Positions 1 to 12,515 of a DNA stretch of 64,000 nt are shown in pieces (within the stretch, counting starts at the first letter, position 1; every line of letters starts with the position of its first letter). Source of the DNA: Fasciola hepatica (Eukaryota; Platyhelminthes; Trematoda; Plagiorchiida; Fasciolidae); the NCBI GenBank assembly GCA_948099385.1, contig CANUEZ040000140.1, positions 4,836,001 to 4,900,000 on the forward strand, in the 5' to 3' direction. Below the pieces are notes generated by a model, which was not told the origin of the DNA, made no database searches, and saw nothing but the letters and a program-made list of their open reading frames with translations. Both the position numbers and the translations under genes were made by a program.

Positions 1-154
1 CCCAAAGTTCGTGATGGAACTTTTCTGGGAAAACGATCAGCGCCAATCACTGACCGGGCAGCACGGAAGACAAATTGTCAAAAGCGAAAAATGTAATCAA
101 CAAATTTGTCTTCGGAACCGAAAATTCACTAGTACTTTGGCATTTAACAGTTCA

Positions 155-290
155 CGCGACGAGCCGGAATCGAACCGGCAATGTTCCGTTTACCGAGCAG
201 TTGTTCTATCAGCTGAGCAAAAAAGGCAAAAGGATTATCCATTCTATACAATGTTCCAGCTCGTCATACTATCAATAAGTTATGCATATA
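155..290. repeat. tRNA-like repeat near the left edge
   Basis: The minus strand carries TTGCTCAGCTGATAGAAC (A-box-like) and GCCGGTTCGATTCCGGC (perfect T-arm with B-box). The flanking GGATTATCCATTCTATACAA to TCAATAAGTTATGC is similar to 564-625, where another B-box-like GTTTCGATTCC occurs at 520. The acceptor stem is absent, so it is a repeat and not a tRNA gene. Confidence 0.45.
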
Positions 291-469
291 TGCCCATAAG
301 TCTTGTGGATCTCGTTCAGCCTAGTGCTGTTCGTCCTGTGGGGAACTGACTGATGTGACTATTCCAGGGATCAAAATCGAAACAGTTGCCATGTATCACC
401 GGAATAGTGGTTGCGCATCATTTGGCATACAGTTACCTTAATCGAGTCTGACTGGTCCTACCACAATAA

Positions 470-640
470 TTAAATGATAGCTAGCAGAGCAGTCGTCCGG
501 GAAGCTGAGGGTCGCCGTTTCGATTCCAACTCGCAGCGTGGGCTTGGGGATGAGGAAATGCAAGCGGATTACCCATTTTCTGCATCAGTCCGACCACTCA
601 TACCATCAACAAGTTCTACTTTTGAGTTGGTCTGCAAAGT
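470..640 (+). repeat. tRNA-like repeat, second copy
   Basis: Contains GTTTCGATTCCAAC (B-box-like), then GGATTACCCATTTTCTGCAT and CATACCATCAACAAG, which align with the repeat at 231-286. Decayed. Confidence 0.4.
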
Positions 641-3600
641 GACAAGACGTGATGTAGGAACTAAAAATTGTGGTCACCTGAGGTTTGTGAATACAGTGTG
701 AAGTACAGTCTCCACCCCTGCACATTGGGCCTATGAATCTTTTGTGGTGATTGTGGTCACCTCGAGTTCGTCATCTGTTCTGTTCATTTCATTTGATTGA
801 TACATCATCCCAGTAAAAAAGAAGCGGAAGGGACAAATCAAACAGAGCTACCTGTTTGTGTGTCCAATATCTGGTCAGTTTCCAATGAACATGACAGAAA
901 TCGATACATACCTATAGATTTGTGCACCCACTCTCAACCTTAAGGCACAGCTCATCAACTCGTGTCATGGGAGGACTAAACAAGCTCATCTATTTGACAC
1001 GTAACAGTGGGGGTTTCACGAGGGCACGATAAGTACATTAGGATGTGAGCACGTGACTAACAGATAGTTAGCTCTGATATTACGTTCTGAGCCTCATGCT
1101 CAGTCGAAGTCGGTAAGATTCTGAAGGGTTAGCTCAAAACAAGGAAAAAACTGTTGACCTTCATCGAGAAGATCGTTTTGGTCATTCGCTTTGTTACAAT
1201 TTGTGGGCGCATAGATGAATTGGGAGCAAAAGGGATGGGGAATATTCAGTTGTCATTGGTTTTTATACATAGGTTAGTGAAATTGTCATTGCAGTTGAAC
1301 TCGGTGAACGGATACGTACAATCAAATGAGATCCGAATTATTCGGACGCTTACCGCGTCAGTATTGATGCTTGTAATACTGAGGAAATAAAGGAGTAGAC
1401 TGTACGTCAACTGTATCATTCCAGTAGTCACTTGTATACATATCCCATTTTAAGAGCATATAAATCGACGGGGAAAATATGAGCAAATGATTAGACGCAA
1501 GTGATCCTGACATATGACTGTCCTACTCAGTGATTCCAAATATAAGTGGAAGAATTTTAGCCCAACCAAAAAGTCCAACACTCGCTACAATGCCAAGCCA
1601 ACCGGCTTTGTTGCTATGTGCCACCTCAATAATTACCCACTAAAACTACCTCCAGATACTCAACCGTCGGGAGAAATAATACAAACAACGAAGGAGTCCA
1701 TCCGAATATTTGAGTAAACATTTTAACTGGATGATCACGTGACTAAAATAGAGTTCAAAACGCTAATTCTGATCTTAGCAAATTCAAGCAGAAAACAGAT
1801 ACAAACCCTTTGTGTACCTACCACAACAACCAAGGTTCTAAGCTGTATGGTGAAACTGGCAAAATCCTTGCTGATCACATCAGGTCCCTGAAGCGAAAAT
1901 GGATACCGTACAAACGCCACACATAATTAGGTTTAGTTACCGTTGCGCACAACGTAGCACCCAATATTTGAATGCGTTTATTGGATGGAATAGTTTTTTG
2001 ACCAACAGTAAAGGGTGCCCAGTAGCCAAAAACTTTTCACAATAGATAAAAATGAATTAAAATATCAGCTATTGCTTAGAGCCCCCCCCCCATCCTATTT
2101 TCTAATTCTCTCGGATCACGTTGCACCACCAGCCTCCTGTGAACAGGAAAACAAAACCTATCGATTCACTTCAAGTCTGTTTTATCTGCGTTAGAGTTCG
2201 TGAACCGCAATTCACATCTCCCCAGCTCCAATAGAAGTGCAGGATAATGAGTCTGGCTGACTTACAGCAGCTTGGTTAACAATAAATAATACGGCTCGCA
2301 TCCGTCATTGGTATGAGAAGGTAACTAATAAACACTGGCACGGTGATCGACGCTGATGACAGACTTCTCCTCAGTAGAAACCTAATGGGAACGAACGTTT
2401 GATGATCACTATTCAGAGCATGATCACCTAATTATTTTTGTTGTCTCTTGGCGTTCATTTGTTTTGACTAAAGGAATAGCAGCCCTGACTGCATTAGGCT
2501 CTTCGTAAAGATACAGCGAAATGGTTCAGGCTACGTTCCGCAAGCCGTCGTGTATGGCCTCTCTTGGCTTCTTGTCGAACAAAATGAGTAAAACGACTTG
2601 TGAACTGGATTACCAAGACACGAGTTATCACGTCTATTGCCATTCTGTTCTTCTAATGTCAGATGGATTTTCATTTGGTTACTCAAAAACGGCTGTATTC
2701 TGGCGTCGAACGTACCTACTGCATGGCCGAAATAGTAACTGTCTCCAAAACAACACGGATACAGACACCACTAGAGAAGGAACAAATGCTCCCACCGCCC
2801 AACCCGAGTGTGTTCACCGATTCCAGTGTGGATTCCTAACCGTTTACAGAGGCAGAACAGAAAGGTAGCTGAGTCATCAAATAACCAAACCTCTCCGTGT
2901 AAGGCTAGATAAAATTATGGGGACAAAATCGCCACAATGATACCATCAACAAAATCAAGAAAATTTAGGTCATCAACAACAAAATATCGAGGGGAATCGA
3001 CGCACTGCTTCGGCTCCAGCAGCCTCCCTCCAAGTCATCTACTAGCCGAGGCTCTGACCATTCACATCCAAAACCCCTAAACAATGCTAACAAAGTAAAT
3101 GGACTATCAGCCTAGCTTCATCATAGTGAAAATTCGCCTTACCCTCACCTTGTCTTCATTAGTAAAGTGATCTCTGTCTGTCCACAGTTATGTCTCCTTC
3201 AAAGTCCGTTTTATTCAGACTATATAGACAATGACCGTGACTGCAGTACTCAAATGTGAAGATGCAGCCAATTAGTCCTGGATATATTGTGTAAACCAGT
3301 GACTTTGGCCTCCTTATTCTAATTTAGGTCGTACGAAATATGAGTTGTTTAGGAAAAGGTGTAACATGCAGTTTGAAAGCTCACCTCACTGTAGAAAACC
3401 ATAGAAGCATCAGCATACAGTGCTCTCATTCTGCTTGGAAAAGGCACATTGGAGGAAAGGATTTTTGTATGATTGGCGGGTTGTTAACGACCTTAGCTAG
3501 TGACGAGTGGATGGGCGTTACATCATGTCGTGGTAATGTCAAACGGGTTGTGGATAGGCAGTTAGGGTGGCTCCCAGTTAACGTGTGTGTGTGGCTCACG

Positions 3601-6600
3601 GGCTAGGCAAGTCGTCTGTGTTACAGTTCTAGTAGGAACCCGGTGAAGGCGCATGACGGATGATGATTCCTGATGAGCAGGGTGAAATATTACCGCACCA
3701 TTTTTGGGGTAAGTGGACAAATTTTCTCAGAAGTAGACCCTTCTTTAAATAGTACTTGCATCATAATTCCAACTCGCGACTGCACTGTCGTCGTCCGCTG
3801 GCTACCTGCAACTAACCCACAGGGAGCTGTCAGTAGATCTCCCGTAAGATTCATCAGTGGGATCGTCTAAGAGGGACATCCATTTCCTGATACAAAAATC
3901 AGATTATGGCGAGAAGTTCTGTTTAATAGTTTTTTAATTGCCAGTTCAGCTTCGATTTTGCATGGTGAATCGTTTCGTCCGAAATTTTGCTTAAAAATAA
4001 GTCCAATCGATAAATAAAAACATTGGCGTTGCCGATAACGGCCAGCTAGCGTGGTTGTTTCCATGGTGCTACTATAGTAGGGATTGCCGAAGCAACAGAA
4101 CGACACGAATATGAAGCCGATCGCCCCGACCAGTCGAGAGCTGCAGACCAAAGGACAGACGGCAAGTATGTCAGAAGCATCCGGAAACAGACAAAAAGAG
4201 GCAATCGGACTGCCGGATAAAATGCAACGGGGTCTTTGGTAATCAAGAAGATTGCCCATGTGAGGAACTACCGATCAAACTGTCAACTGGAGCTATCCGA
4301 CCAGCCAAACAAAAATAATGCGCAAAAGAATCAAGTTAACGGCCACAGGCCAGCAGCCAAAATTCTCAGACGGTCAGAGGATCAGTGTTACTGCAGCACT
4401 GTTCGGAAAACGGACCATACAAACGATGGTACGTGTTTCACGGACTTGACTTGTCTGGTGACACAAATACAGATGTCCTCACTCACACTGCCCCCTTAAT
4501 TACACTATGACACCTGTCCTATCCAAATACAAAGCCATGTGTAAGCCATGATCCAGGAGAAGGAGTTAAATCACTTCCGAATAATTTCTCCTGACCAAAT
4601 GGAATATACAGTTCCGGGTTAGCTGAAATATAAATTTTATGGTAAACCCGTCGATAACATTATTTTGTCTATTTTCTAAGACATTAGACATTAAAGTTAG
4701 TAGTTAGTTGATCCCAATTCCTTTCTCAGTCGAAAAGCAATGGGTATATATTACAACTACAGACTCCGTATAGGTCACAAAAAACAGCTGTATATTGAAT
4801 AATTCGACAGACTTTCCATAGTGTGAGAAGCACCGATAAAGCATGACTTACCGCTCTATAATGTTTTCCCATATAGGCCTTCTTTCCCGTCATTCCCGCC
4901 TCCCGTGGAAATATCCGGATCAAAAAGTTGCCAAGACTCCTGGGACACGGGAGCAATGTGTCCGGTTAACGTCTCCTCTTTTTCGTTCACAACTTGCAGT
5001 TTCAGTTGTAAATGGTATTTTATTATTAGGTGGAATGATGACCAATTTGTGTTGCTGCTCGTTGATTTTCTTGTTGCCATAGTATGAATCGTCCAAATAC
5101 TCACATTATCCTATTATTGATTAGTTCAAGAAGTGGTCACGGGGGCAGCCCTTTATAACTGAACAAGAGACCAATCTTCGGTTCCCAGTGTGTTGACTTG
5201 GATGAGTGGGTAAGACGGAAATCACAAGTTTCGTAGAGAACTTCACGCTAGAAAAGAATTCCGGCACTTAGAATTGCGTAAGCAGATGAAGGTAGACGGG
5301 GAAAAGACTTTGTGCAAAAAAGGTTGGTTCAGCCCTTAAAATGCACATAAGTAAACAATCATGGATGTTTTGAAATGATCCAAATGTTGTGAAGTCGTTG
5401 ACCTCGGGCGGGATACAAACCCACGCATGGTTTCCAGCCACTCTTTAGTACCCCATGTGCCAAGCCCCACTTCAAAACCAAACAAGCCCGCGCATTCAAC
5501 CGGGTGACTCTCGTTGGTTCACAAGGAAATCCTGATGAAGGCGGCCAAATTACGTGTTAGTTCTCTGTGGTGGATGTCATGTGTTACCGTAGTTTACGCT
5601 AATGAATGTATCAAATCTGCCAAATCCCACGAGAATATCGTGGACGTTTAGCGTTTGATCTTGAACACCAACGACGACTAGGTTCAGGTCGGAAAGAGCG
5701 ATGAAAGGGAGATAACGAGCATAGTAATAGAATAGTGGTGCACTTGTGAATAAACTTTGGCCTTAAGTCTGGTATTGTCATTACATGACCCTCCTCCAAG
5801 CAAAATGGAGCCATCCGTGAAGCCTCAGAATCATCGCTTGTTAGAGCTTCAACTTCGGCGGAAGTGTCCTTTTTGTTAAAATCATGTTCAGTTTTGTGGT
5901 AGTCATGGATCGCCGTTCTCACTTTCTCCGATGTGAGCATTGGTACCTGCCTATACACTTACTGGGCTTCAGCCCATCGGGTTTTCATTCTCTCTGCCTC
6001 TTTGCCGATCGTGCACGTGCGACCCCCAATGGAAGAGCTCCGCTTCTAGCACATCTAACGACCCCGCTTGTCTCCGTATCCGTGTCGAACCGCCGTCCTC
6101 GTCGTTGTCGTCGTCCTCATTTCCGTAGTGCTGTGGGAGCGTTCGTTACCGCGTTGCAGACGTGAATGGTTTGATTACCATTTAGGCTTGTTTATCAAAC
6201 ACGAGTTAGAATGAGCCACGGATTGTTGCATTCGCAACATAAGCAGACGAAGAAGTTACTTGTTTAGTGGCGAAACAAACTTGGTCGATGGTTGTAATGA
6301 AATAGCATTTATATAGTCAAGTAGTGCTGGTGAATATAAAGGAAGTTCTTTCGTTGGCGGTGTATAGTTTTATAGTGTAAGATGATGATGATGACTCTGA
6401 TAATGAATGGGGAAGAAAATAGTTGTTTAGTTGAACATTGATCCTTTTATGTTAAATGATTTCATAAACCATCGAAATCTCCCAGTGAAATTGACGAAGT
6501 AACCAAACACAGTACGTTTTTTTACAAGGAGTTCTTTTGAGTTAAACCCCCGACAGGAAACTTGACCTTCGAAGAATTCGACAACTGTGACGGCGACAGC

Positions 6601-9600
6601 ATTCGCCATCCAAATGCCGGTGAAGAGCGAAAGATAAATTGCAAGATCAGAGCTACGTAAACCTTTGGGAGTTAACCCCCGGATAGCTTGATACTAATGC
6701 GTCTTGATTGTTATTATTCACTCCTGGTTTCCAGTCCATTGGGGGGCCCAGAGGATATTCACCTTTGATGATTCTTAACAGTGAGTGCCCCAATTATTTG
6801 GGACGGTATATTAATTGTCGACAATAAAAAGGGAATAATGAATCATTCAATTTTAATAATTAACCAATAAGACCTCGTAGTCATGTTCTTTGTCCTTGTT
6901 AATGATACGCTACTGGGTCAGTAGTTTCTGAAAATAAGAGTCAATTTACACGCGAATTCATTCACCTGGATATCGATTACCAAAGTATTTTTCGTGATCT
7001 TACCTTGCCTTTCTAGCCACGATATCCGGAAGCTCCGACAGAATTCTGTTTATTCAATATTTGTAAGGTCAATCGATCGGAATTTTTAACCTAAATTAAA
7101 CCGTGAATATAATCACTTAATTTTCTGTATCAGGGTAGAAGTTTCAATACATTCATATGGTTGAATGAAATTATTGATAGATCTCGTATGGTAAAATGGG
7201 GCTGGAACAAGCTCTACAATTTCTGTAAAAGTATAACAATATTAAGGAAGTCATAAAACAGCTTGGTTGGGTGAATTGATAATAACACTTGCTGGGTGGA
7301 AATTCTAATTAGCACATGTTTGATGTTTTGGAATTGTTCGCTGCGCAGAAGGCTATGCTAGAGTCCATAGAAGAGATGGAACAAAAAATTCTCCCCAACG
7401 GTTTCGATCTCCTTGTTCTGCGTGATCGGTTTCAGTGGTGTGTGGGTCTATCGCGTCTCAGTTAGACACGGAGTAAAGGTGACATTTAGAATTGTGAATC
7501 CCAGTTAGCAAATGGTGCATGGTTTCCGCCGACTTTAAAAATTGTTTTCCTTTATCCTCTGGTTCAGTAAATTAGCTGGCGCGTCTTTTACGACCAATCT
7601 GTTTATCCCGTCTTGGTGTAGTTTGATATCGCATGCTACTCATGATTAGATGTGCGACAGACAGTAACTATGGCTTTCCGTTGTATCCTACTGATTTTAG
7701 ATTTGTTCAAAGACTTGATTCTTAACAAACGAACTGTTGTCTGGCGCATCTGGATTACGACAGTAGCAATCCTTAGATACGACTCTTCCTTTGGTTCTCG
7801 TTTCAGTATGTGAAAGCGATTAAACTGTAATATGTGCGGCCAGTGATCTTCTCTGCTGGTTTACACGTGTTCGACCGGAAATCACGAAAGGCAGAAAGCG
7901 TCAAGTGAGCAGCTCAGCGAGTGTATCATCGGGTTACCACGTGCGCATCAATCGAACTCCAGTATGGCGACCTATGTACTGGCTCTCAAACTGCCCCCCC
8001 CCTCTCCTCAACGAAAGAGCACTGTTCACAGTGTTGTACACTTGTACATTACACAAACAAACCAGGAGAGTACTGAGTTCACTGGGACCACTAATGGGGT
8101 AGATCATTTCAAAAGACCGTTGCCGGTCACATAGCTTCTCAAAACTACTCCGTCACGAATACCTCCCATTCCTCCCAGTCCCGTAGTGGGTGGCAAATCT
8201 GTATCACACAAGAGCAGCTCTCTTCCGAGGGGCTTTCAATTATCCAGTCTGCAAAACACAAAATATTACGTAAACTCCATGAATCGGGCTCAGTAAATGT
8301 ATCATCAGATTCACATATTTGTGTTAACCGAAAGCCAATAAGGTTGACAACAGACTGCTCACTACAAAACCAAACAACTGTTCGTGACCTTGGGAGATTA
8401 CTAGTGGTTATCTTTGAAAACAAATCCTGGGAGTAATGGATGGGGATTTTGAACTGTTGTCGCCATCTCTGGCCAACTACTTTGGTTTCCTTTAAAGAAT
8501 ATTGTGGTACTGGGCACTGCATTTGAGATGCTTCAATGGAAATAGGAGAGTTGACAGACCCCCTTGCCTAATTTCAAATCAATGACTATTTAAAGTAATT
8601 AACATAAAATACAGTATATTTAACTTGTGGTCTCGAAATGATTTGCAAGAAGTACCGCTCAAACTGATACGAATACTTTCAATCATATAGAATCTCAGCG
8701 ATACACAACCACTGTCGTGCAGTCTGTGATGGGATGAAATTCATCGCCAGAACGATTTACTTTTCAGGTAGCCTTAAGTGAATACAACTGTCCATCATCA
8801 ATGCTGATGTTCACAAGCAGAGACACAAAAAATGTGCATGTGATTCTCCGTGCACCCGCGTGACTGTGTGTATGTGATGGATACAATGAAGCATCACGTT
8901 CGAGGCGAACCTGCTTGCGGAGCTGACACTTCGAATAAGACACGTGCTCCTCGAGTTGAAAGCTTCTATCCATCGATCTGTTCCGGGAAACGAAGGTAAA
9001 ATCCGGCAGCATGGATTGAGTGAAATGCATATTATTGAGCACCGACGTTATAACTACTACTGCTAGTACCACTGCTACTACCATCACTATTACCACTACC
9101 ACTAATACCACTACTGCTACTACCATTGTGGAAGTAGTGTGCGTAGGCAGTTAAAATTCCGGATAGGGGAGTGAATCAGGACTTGGCGAAGTCACATTAG
9201 ATGCTCAGATTTTGATAAAACAAGAAGTACAGGCGTACTGAAAGTGACCTAATATTCTCCTTCTGAAAGACTGTTGCTGAAGACATTTGATGTAAATGAG
9301 TAGTTCATTTGTTGCCCGATCACTTGAATGCTTTTCCGATGATTCATTTTGGAAAAACAAAAATTTTCTTGAGTATAACACGATTACTATCACTATTCCA
9401 GAGAGATTACTGAAGTTCGATCAACAAATTACGTGCTGCGCAATTAAAATCACCACCCTAGTTTTTATAGTATATTAAAAAAGATAGGAAATGTATAATT
9501 CTATGTAACCCGTGGTTATATACCTTGGTTTTGCAGTGACCTGTAGTGTAGTAATCGGACGACCGGCGGCCTTTTTGGTGTTCCATTAATGTAAGTGTAG

Positions 9601-11349
9601 GATCCTATCGATGCAGTTGCTGATCCTTGGGCTCACGGGTTTTCTTCTCTTTGTGCTCTTCAGATCCAACACAAACAACTCCTCTACCCCAGTCGGAGAA
9701 AAGCAGGCGCTTGCGGAGAGGAAATTGTGGCCTTCGTTACTGTGATCATTTGCCGGAATTTTGGAAATCCAAAAAACTCAAGATGCTGAATATGAGTGAT
9801 TTTTTAACTCTGTGGAGGCAGAAAGCACTATTTGGGTTTTTAATCACTGGTGATTAAGTGCTAATCTTACAAGAAGCATTTTGTTCTGTTGAAGTGTCAG
9901 CCATATAGCCGCCCCGCAAAAGGTAGCAAAATTAAAGCAAACACTTTTGGGATTCACCAGATGACCTTCAGAGTCCACAGCAAATTCATGTTTGACGATA
10001 GGCTCATTGAGAATGTACGCGACCTTCACGTCAAAGTCATAGGAGCAAAATTCGTTAAATATCTATTTTGTTCCCGCTTCGTTGAAGAAGGTTGCACTGA
10101 AAAACTTAAAGTTCTATTGCCTAAGTAGATAGGAGAGAAACAAAATTCTGAGAAACTAGCGGATCCGTATTTTTGCCACAGAAGTTACTTGGATACTTTT
10201 CGTGAACGACAACACATTTTTCGCGCCATTATTGAAAGGTATGTGGTCAGGAAGGGATGCCGAGTACAGAAGAACACATTCGACTTAAATAGTGATTTCA
10301 TTCACATGACGGTACCAAAAATCTTCAAGGAACACTGGTTTCATCCAGTGAGAAGGTTTTCCAGTAAATTTTTTATGTGCCGCTGTGAAGAAGTGAAAAA
10401 TTTAAGCTATTTCGAGTTTCATTATTCTCATTACTAGTTTCGTGAAACGTATGATACATGGTGGGAACTAGCCACAAAGGATAGAGGCAACTTGACATAT
10501 TATCATCGCAAGAATGATACGTATCTGGAAAATCGTGATTTATGTTTTTTACTTATTCTAATATTTCTTGTTTCTACTAGTGATTTACATTTTCCCATGT
10601 TTGTGGATCACGGCATATGTTAATTGTAGAATTTATGTAATTTCTTGTGCTATATTTTTCGCCGGGACGGAGGAAAACCCGAGATGATTCATATTTGGTG
10701 ATCACAGTGTGGCAAGTGTAGTTCGCATAAAATCTTTATACCAGGGTGCAACACCGCATGTGGGGAATAGACCAATTACCAAAATGACGAAGTCTTTCGA
10801 GAACGAATATCTTTATTTTGCATTCCGTACGCGTGTAGCATATCTTGTTGAAGGTTGATATTTTTCTCTTCTATCGTTTAGCACAAATCTGATGTGTGAA
10901 ATCACTTTTCACAGAGGTTGCTTAGGATTTTTATCATTCAACAAATTTCACTACTTCTACTAATACTGCTATCAATACTAATAACATTACCTTTTTTGCT
11001 ACTGGCCACTGTTGCCCATAACCTTTATTCTGTCGACGCTGTTAGAATGCCATTGGTTCGCTCACCTTCGTCTGGATTTAACAAAACACTCGCACACTTC
11101 CAAAACCCATTCACCCAGGACTGTTTGCTCTACGGAGAACTTCATCGGTCCCGTTTCAATTTCTCGTACCCATACACGGTCACCAATAAACTGATGGCGA
11201 ACCACGTGACATTATTCGGTAGAATGCACAAATGCCGACGGCATATATGTGGCACGTGACTACAACATTCACTTGCCAGTCTCTCTGTTTTTTTCAGTAC
11301 CTCCGATTGCGACGGGTCTATGCATTGCAGTTGGAATCTGCGTTATACT

Positions 11350-11352
<3 letters not shown>
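640..11352. other. Intergenic DNA without recognisable gene
   Basis: Open frames are short (up to about 125 codons), without recognisable homology or convincing exon structure. Items seen: a C9-10 run near 2083, a reversed B-box-like repeat at about 5400-5490, an acidic minus-strand patch at 5960-6160 (considered and set aside), and an imperfect ACT repeat at 9050. Nothing else can be supported. Confidence 0.6.
9050..9125. repeat. Imperfect (ACT)n trinucleotide repeat
   Basis: Degenerate ACT/ACC/GCT repeat. The poly-Val minus-strand frame over 8764-9126 starts inside it and is not a gene. Confidence 0.85.

Positions 11353-11396
<44 letters not shown>
11353..11396. repeat. (AT)22 microsatellite
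   Basis: Pure dinucleotide array of 44 bases. It forms the left edge of a composite repeat that ends with a second AT array at 11764. Tyr-Ile-type frames across it are artefacts. Confidence 0.97.
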
Positions 11397-11401
<5 letters not shown>

Positions 11402-11545
11402 GCAAGCAGTATGTTAACATGTGGACAAAATTTCCCTGGAAGCACACTACCGGTTTCGCGGTTGTTGCCGCTCCTCAGGTATGCGCACCCGGTACTCCTC
11501 TGCCCACTCGTCTTCATACTTGTACACTCCGATATTATATGTTCA

Positions 11546-11762
11546 CTAGGATCTAATTTGAATCATCTGGAGTGTGAATGGATACTCACGTTAACCTACT
11601 ACTTACAACCAATATGATTGCTTGCACATGCAGCCTCGTTGCTCGTTGGGTTAGCAGTGACCCAGACACGAATAACTATGAGAAATCACAGTTGTGACTC
11701 ATTTGTGGGCTCTTCAGTGAAGAGTATTTATTCACACTCCAGACGATTCAAATTAGATCCTA
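11546..11762. repeat. Inverted repeat, arms of about 43 bp, 130-nt spacer
   Basis: The arm at 11546-11589 (starting CTAGGATCTAATTTGAATC) is repeated as its reverse complement at 11722-11762, with about four differences. The spacer is unique sequence, and the right arm runs directly into the AT array at 11764. The structure from 11353 to 11808 looks like one dispersed repeat unit bounded by AT microsatellites. No transposase is present. Confidence 0.75.

Positions 11763-11763
<1 letters not shown>

Positions 11764-11818
<55 letters not shown>
11764..11818. repeat. (TA)n microsatellite
   Basis: Pure TA to 11808 and then one GT interruption followed by ATATATATA. It directly abuts the right arm of the inverted repeat. 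Confidence 0.97.
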
Positions 11819-11819
<1 letters not shown>

Positions 11820-11860
11820 AGCATAAATACACCAACAACCGCGTGCATATCTGCATACAA

Positions 11861-12515
11861 ACATACATACATACATACATACATACATACATACATACAT
11901 ACATACATACATACATACATACATACATACATACATACATACATACATACATACATACATACATACATACATACATACATACATACATACATACATACAT
12001 ACATACATACATACATACATACATACATACATACATACATACATACATACATACATACATACATACATACATACATACATACATACATACATACATACAT
12101 ACATACATACATACATACATACATACATACATACATACATACATACATACATACATACATACATACATACATACATACATACATACATACATACATACAT
12201 ACATACATACATACATACATACATACATACATACATACATACATACATACATACATACATACATACATACATACATACATACATACATACATACATACAT
12301 ACATACATACATACATACATACATACATACATACATACATACATACATACATACATACATACATACATACATACATACATACATACATACATACATACAT
12401 ACATACATACATACATACATACATACATACATACATACATACATACATACCTGCATACATACATACATACATACATACATGCATAAATACATACGTACAT
12501 ACTACGTACACACAA
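11861..12515. repeat. (ACAT)n tetranucleotide array, 590 bp pure
   Basis: An uninterrupted ACAT/CATA array from 11861 to 12450 (about 147 units), then a single CTGC interruption and a degenerate tail to about 12515. It gives open frames of over 250 codons in several frames on both strands (Tyr-Ile-His-Thr and Cys-Met-Tyr-Val repeats). These are artefacts, because a 4-base unit has a 12-base translation period without stops. Confidence 0.99.

Noticed and set aside
155..240. Possible functional tRNA gene (perfect T-arm, A-box-like segment)
   Set aside because: No acceptor-stem pairing and no clean anticodon arm; fits a tRNA-derived repeat. The same applies at 15868 and 50226.
5611..6165. Overlapping plus and minus frames, including an acidic minus-strand patch (NEDDDNDEDGG)
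   Set aside because: Could be a small minus-strand exon, but no matching partner exon, promoter or homology was found.
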